From contig JADFUC010002135.1 of the NCBI GenBank assembly GCA_019722365.1, positions 620,001 through 684,000 of the forward strand: a stretch of 64,000 nt of DNA. The letters are read 5' to 3'. The notes under the pieces were generated by a model. The model searched no databases. It saw only the letters and a program-made list of their open reading frames with translations, and was not told where the DNA came from. Within the stretch, counting starts at the first letter, position 1. Every line of letters begins with the position of its first letter. This stretch comes from Lithospermum erythrorhizon. Taxonomy: Eukaryota; Streptophyta; Magnoliopsida; Boraginales; Boraginaceae. Both the position numbers and the translations under genes were made by a program. Shown in pieces: positions 63,803 to 64,000 of this stretch.

Positions 63803-64000
63803 CTATAGAAGAATGAAAAATGACAATAGGGAGTAGCTCATTTTATCGGACATATAGAACAAATACTATGTTTCTTTTTGTTATGATTGTTTTTTCCAAT
63901 GATCATTTCATATTTTCCACCGAGTATTAAATAAATAAGAATATAGGAATATATAAATTTCACAAATTAAATTTTTTCTAAACAGACTGATATTAGATAC

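Overview
This is plant nuclear DNA, most likely from a core eudicot. It is AT-rich, with intron-containing protein genes separated by long stretches of decayed transposons and AT microsatellites. I identified genes by reading exon translations and joining exons at splice sites in a consistent phase. Family names come from memory of Arabidopsis proteins; no search was run. I cannot fix the species.

Layout. 0.5-1.0 kb: the last two exons of a PAM71/GDT1-like (UPF0016) chloroplast cation transporter gene (+). 1.4-2.0 kb: a TRIM-like miniature retrotransposon. 4.2-5.1 kb: a long foldback element. 5.4-10.4 kb: promoter, long leader and coding region of a Cys/His-repeat 'WRKY19-like' zinc-finger protein (+), interrupted by a compact lesion. 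10.8-16.9 kb: a badly decayed Copia element (-). 17.0-17.8 kb: a TIR element. 23.9-26.6 kb: a plastid-type CAAX/CPBP membrane protein, four exons (+). 26.9-27.0 kb: a tRNA-Leu(CAA) or tRNA pseudogene (-). 27.6-28.5 kb: a second foldback copy. 29.8-35.5 kb: a complete DAA1-like AAA ATPase, 16 exons, 834 codons (+). 37.5-46.8 kb: a PIAL-type SUMO ligase with an SP-RING, about 16 exons, 899 codons (+). 47.7 kb: a decayed plastid trnR-UCU insertion. 48.0 kb: a SINE-like element. 51-56.7 kb: an Ogre/Tat-type Ty3 remnant (+). 62.4-63.7 kb: an albumin-1-like cystine-knot gene (-).

The genes do not form a pathway. As I recall the Arabidopsis map, PAM71 (At1g64150), the Cys/His-repeat gene (At1g64140) and DAA1 (At1g64110) lie close together on chromosome 1, so part of this window looks like conserved gene order enlarged by transposons. 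Two products probably act in the plastid (PAM71-like, CAAX-like), two in the nucleus or cytosol (PIAL-like, DAA1-like), and one is probably secreted (albumin-1-like).

Most worth a second look: the albumin-1-like ten-cysteine gene, whose family is best known from papilionoid legumes and from reported horizontal transfer into parasitic Orobanchaceae; the lesion in the zinc-finger repeat array; and a PIAL exon junction that lacks an in-frame canonical donor but carries a perfect U12-type donor motif a few bases upstream.
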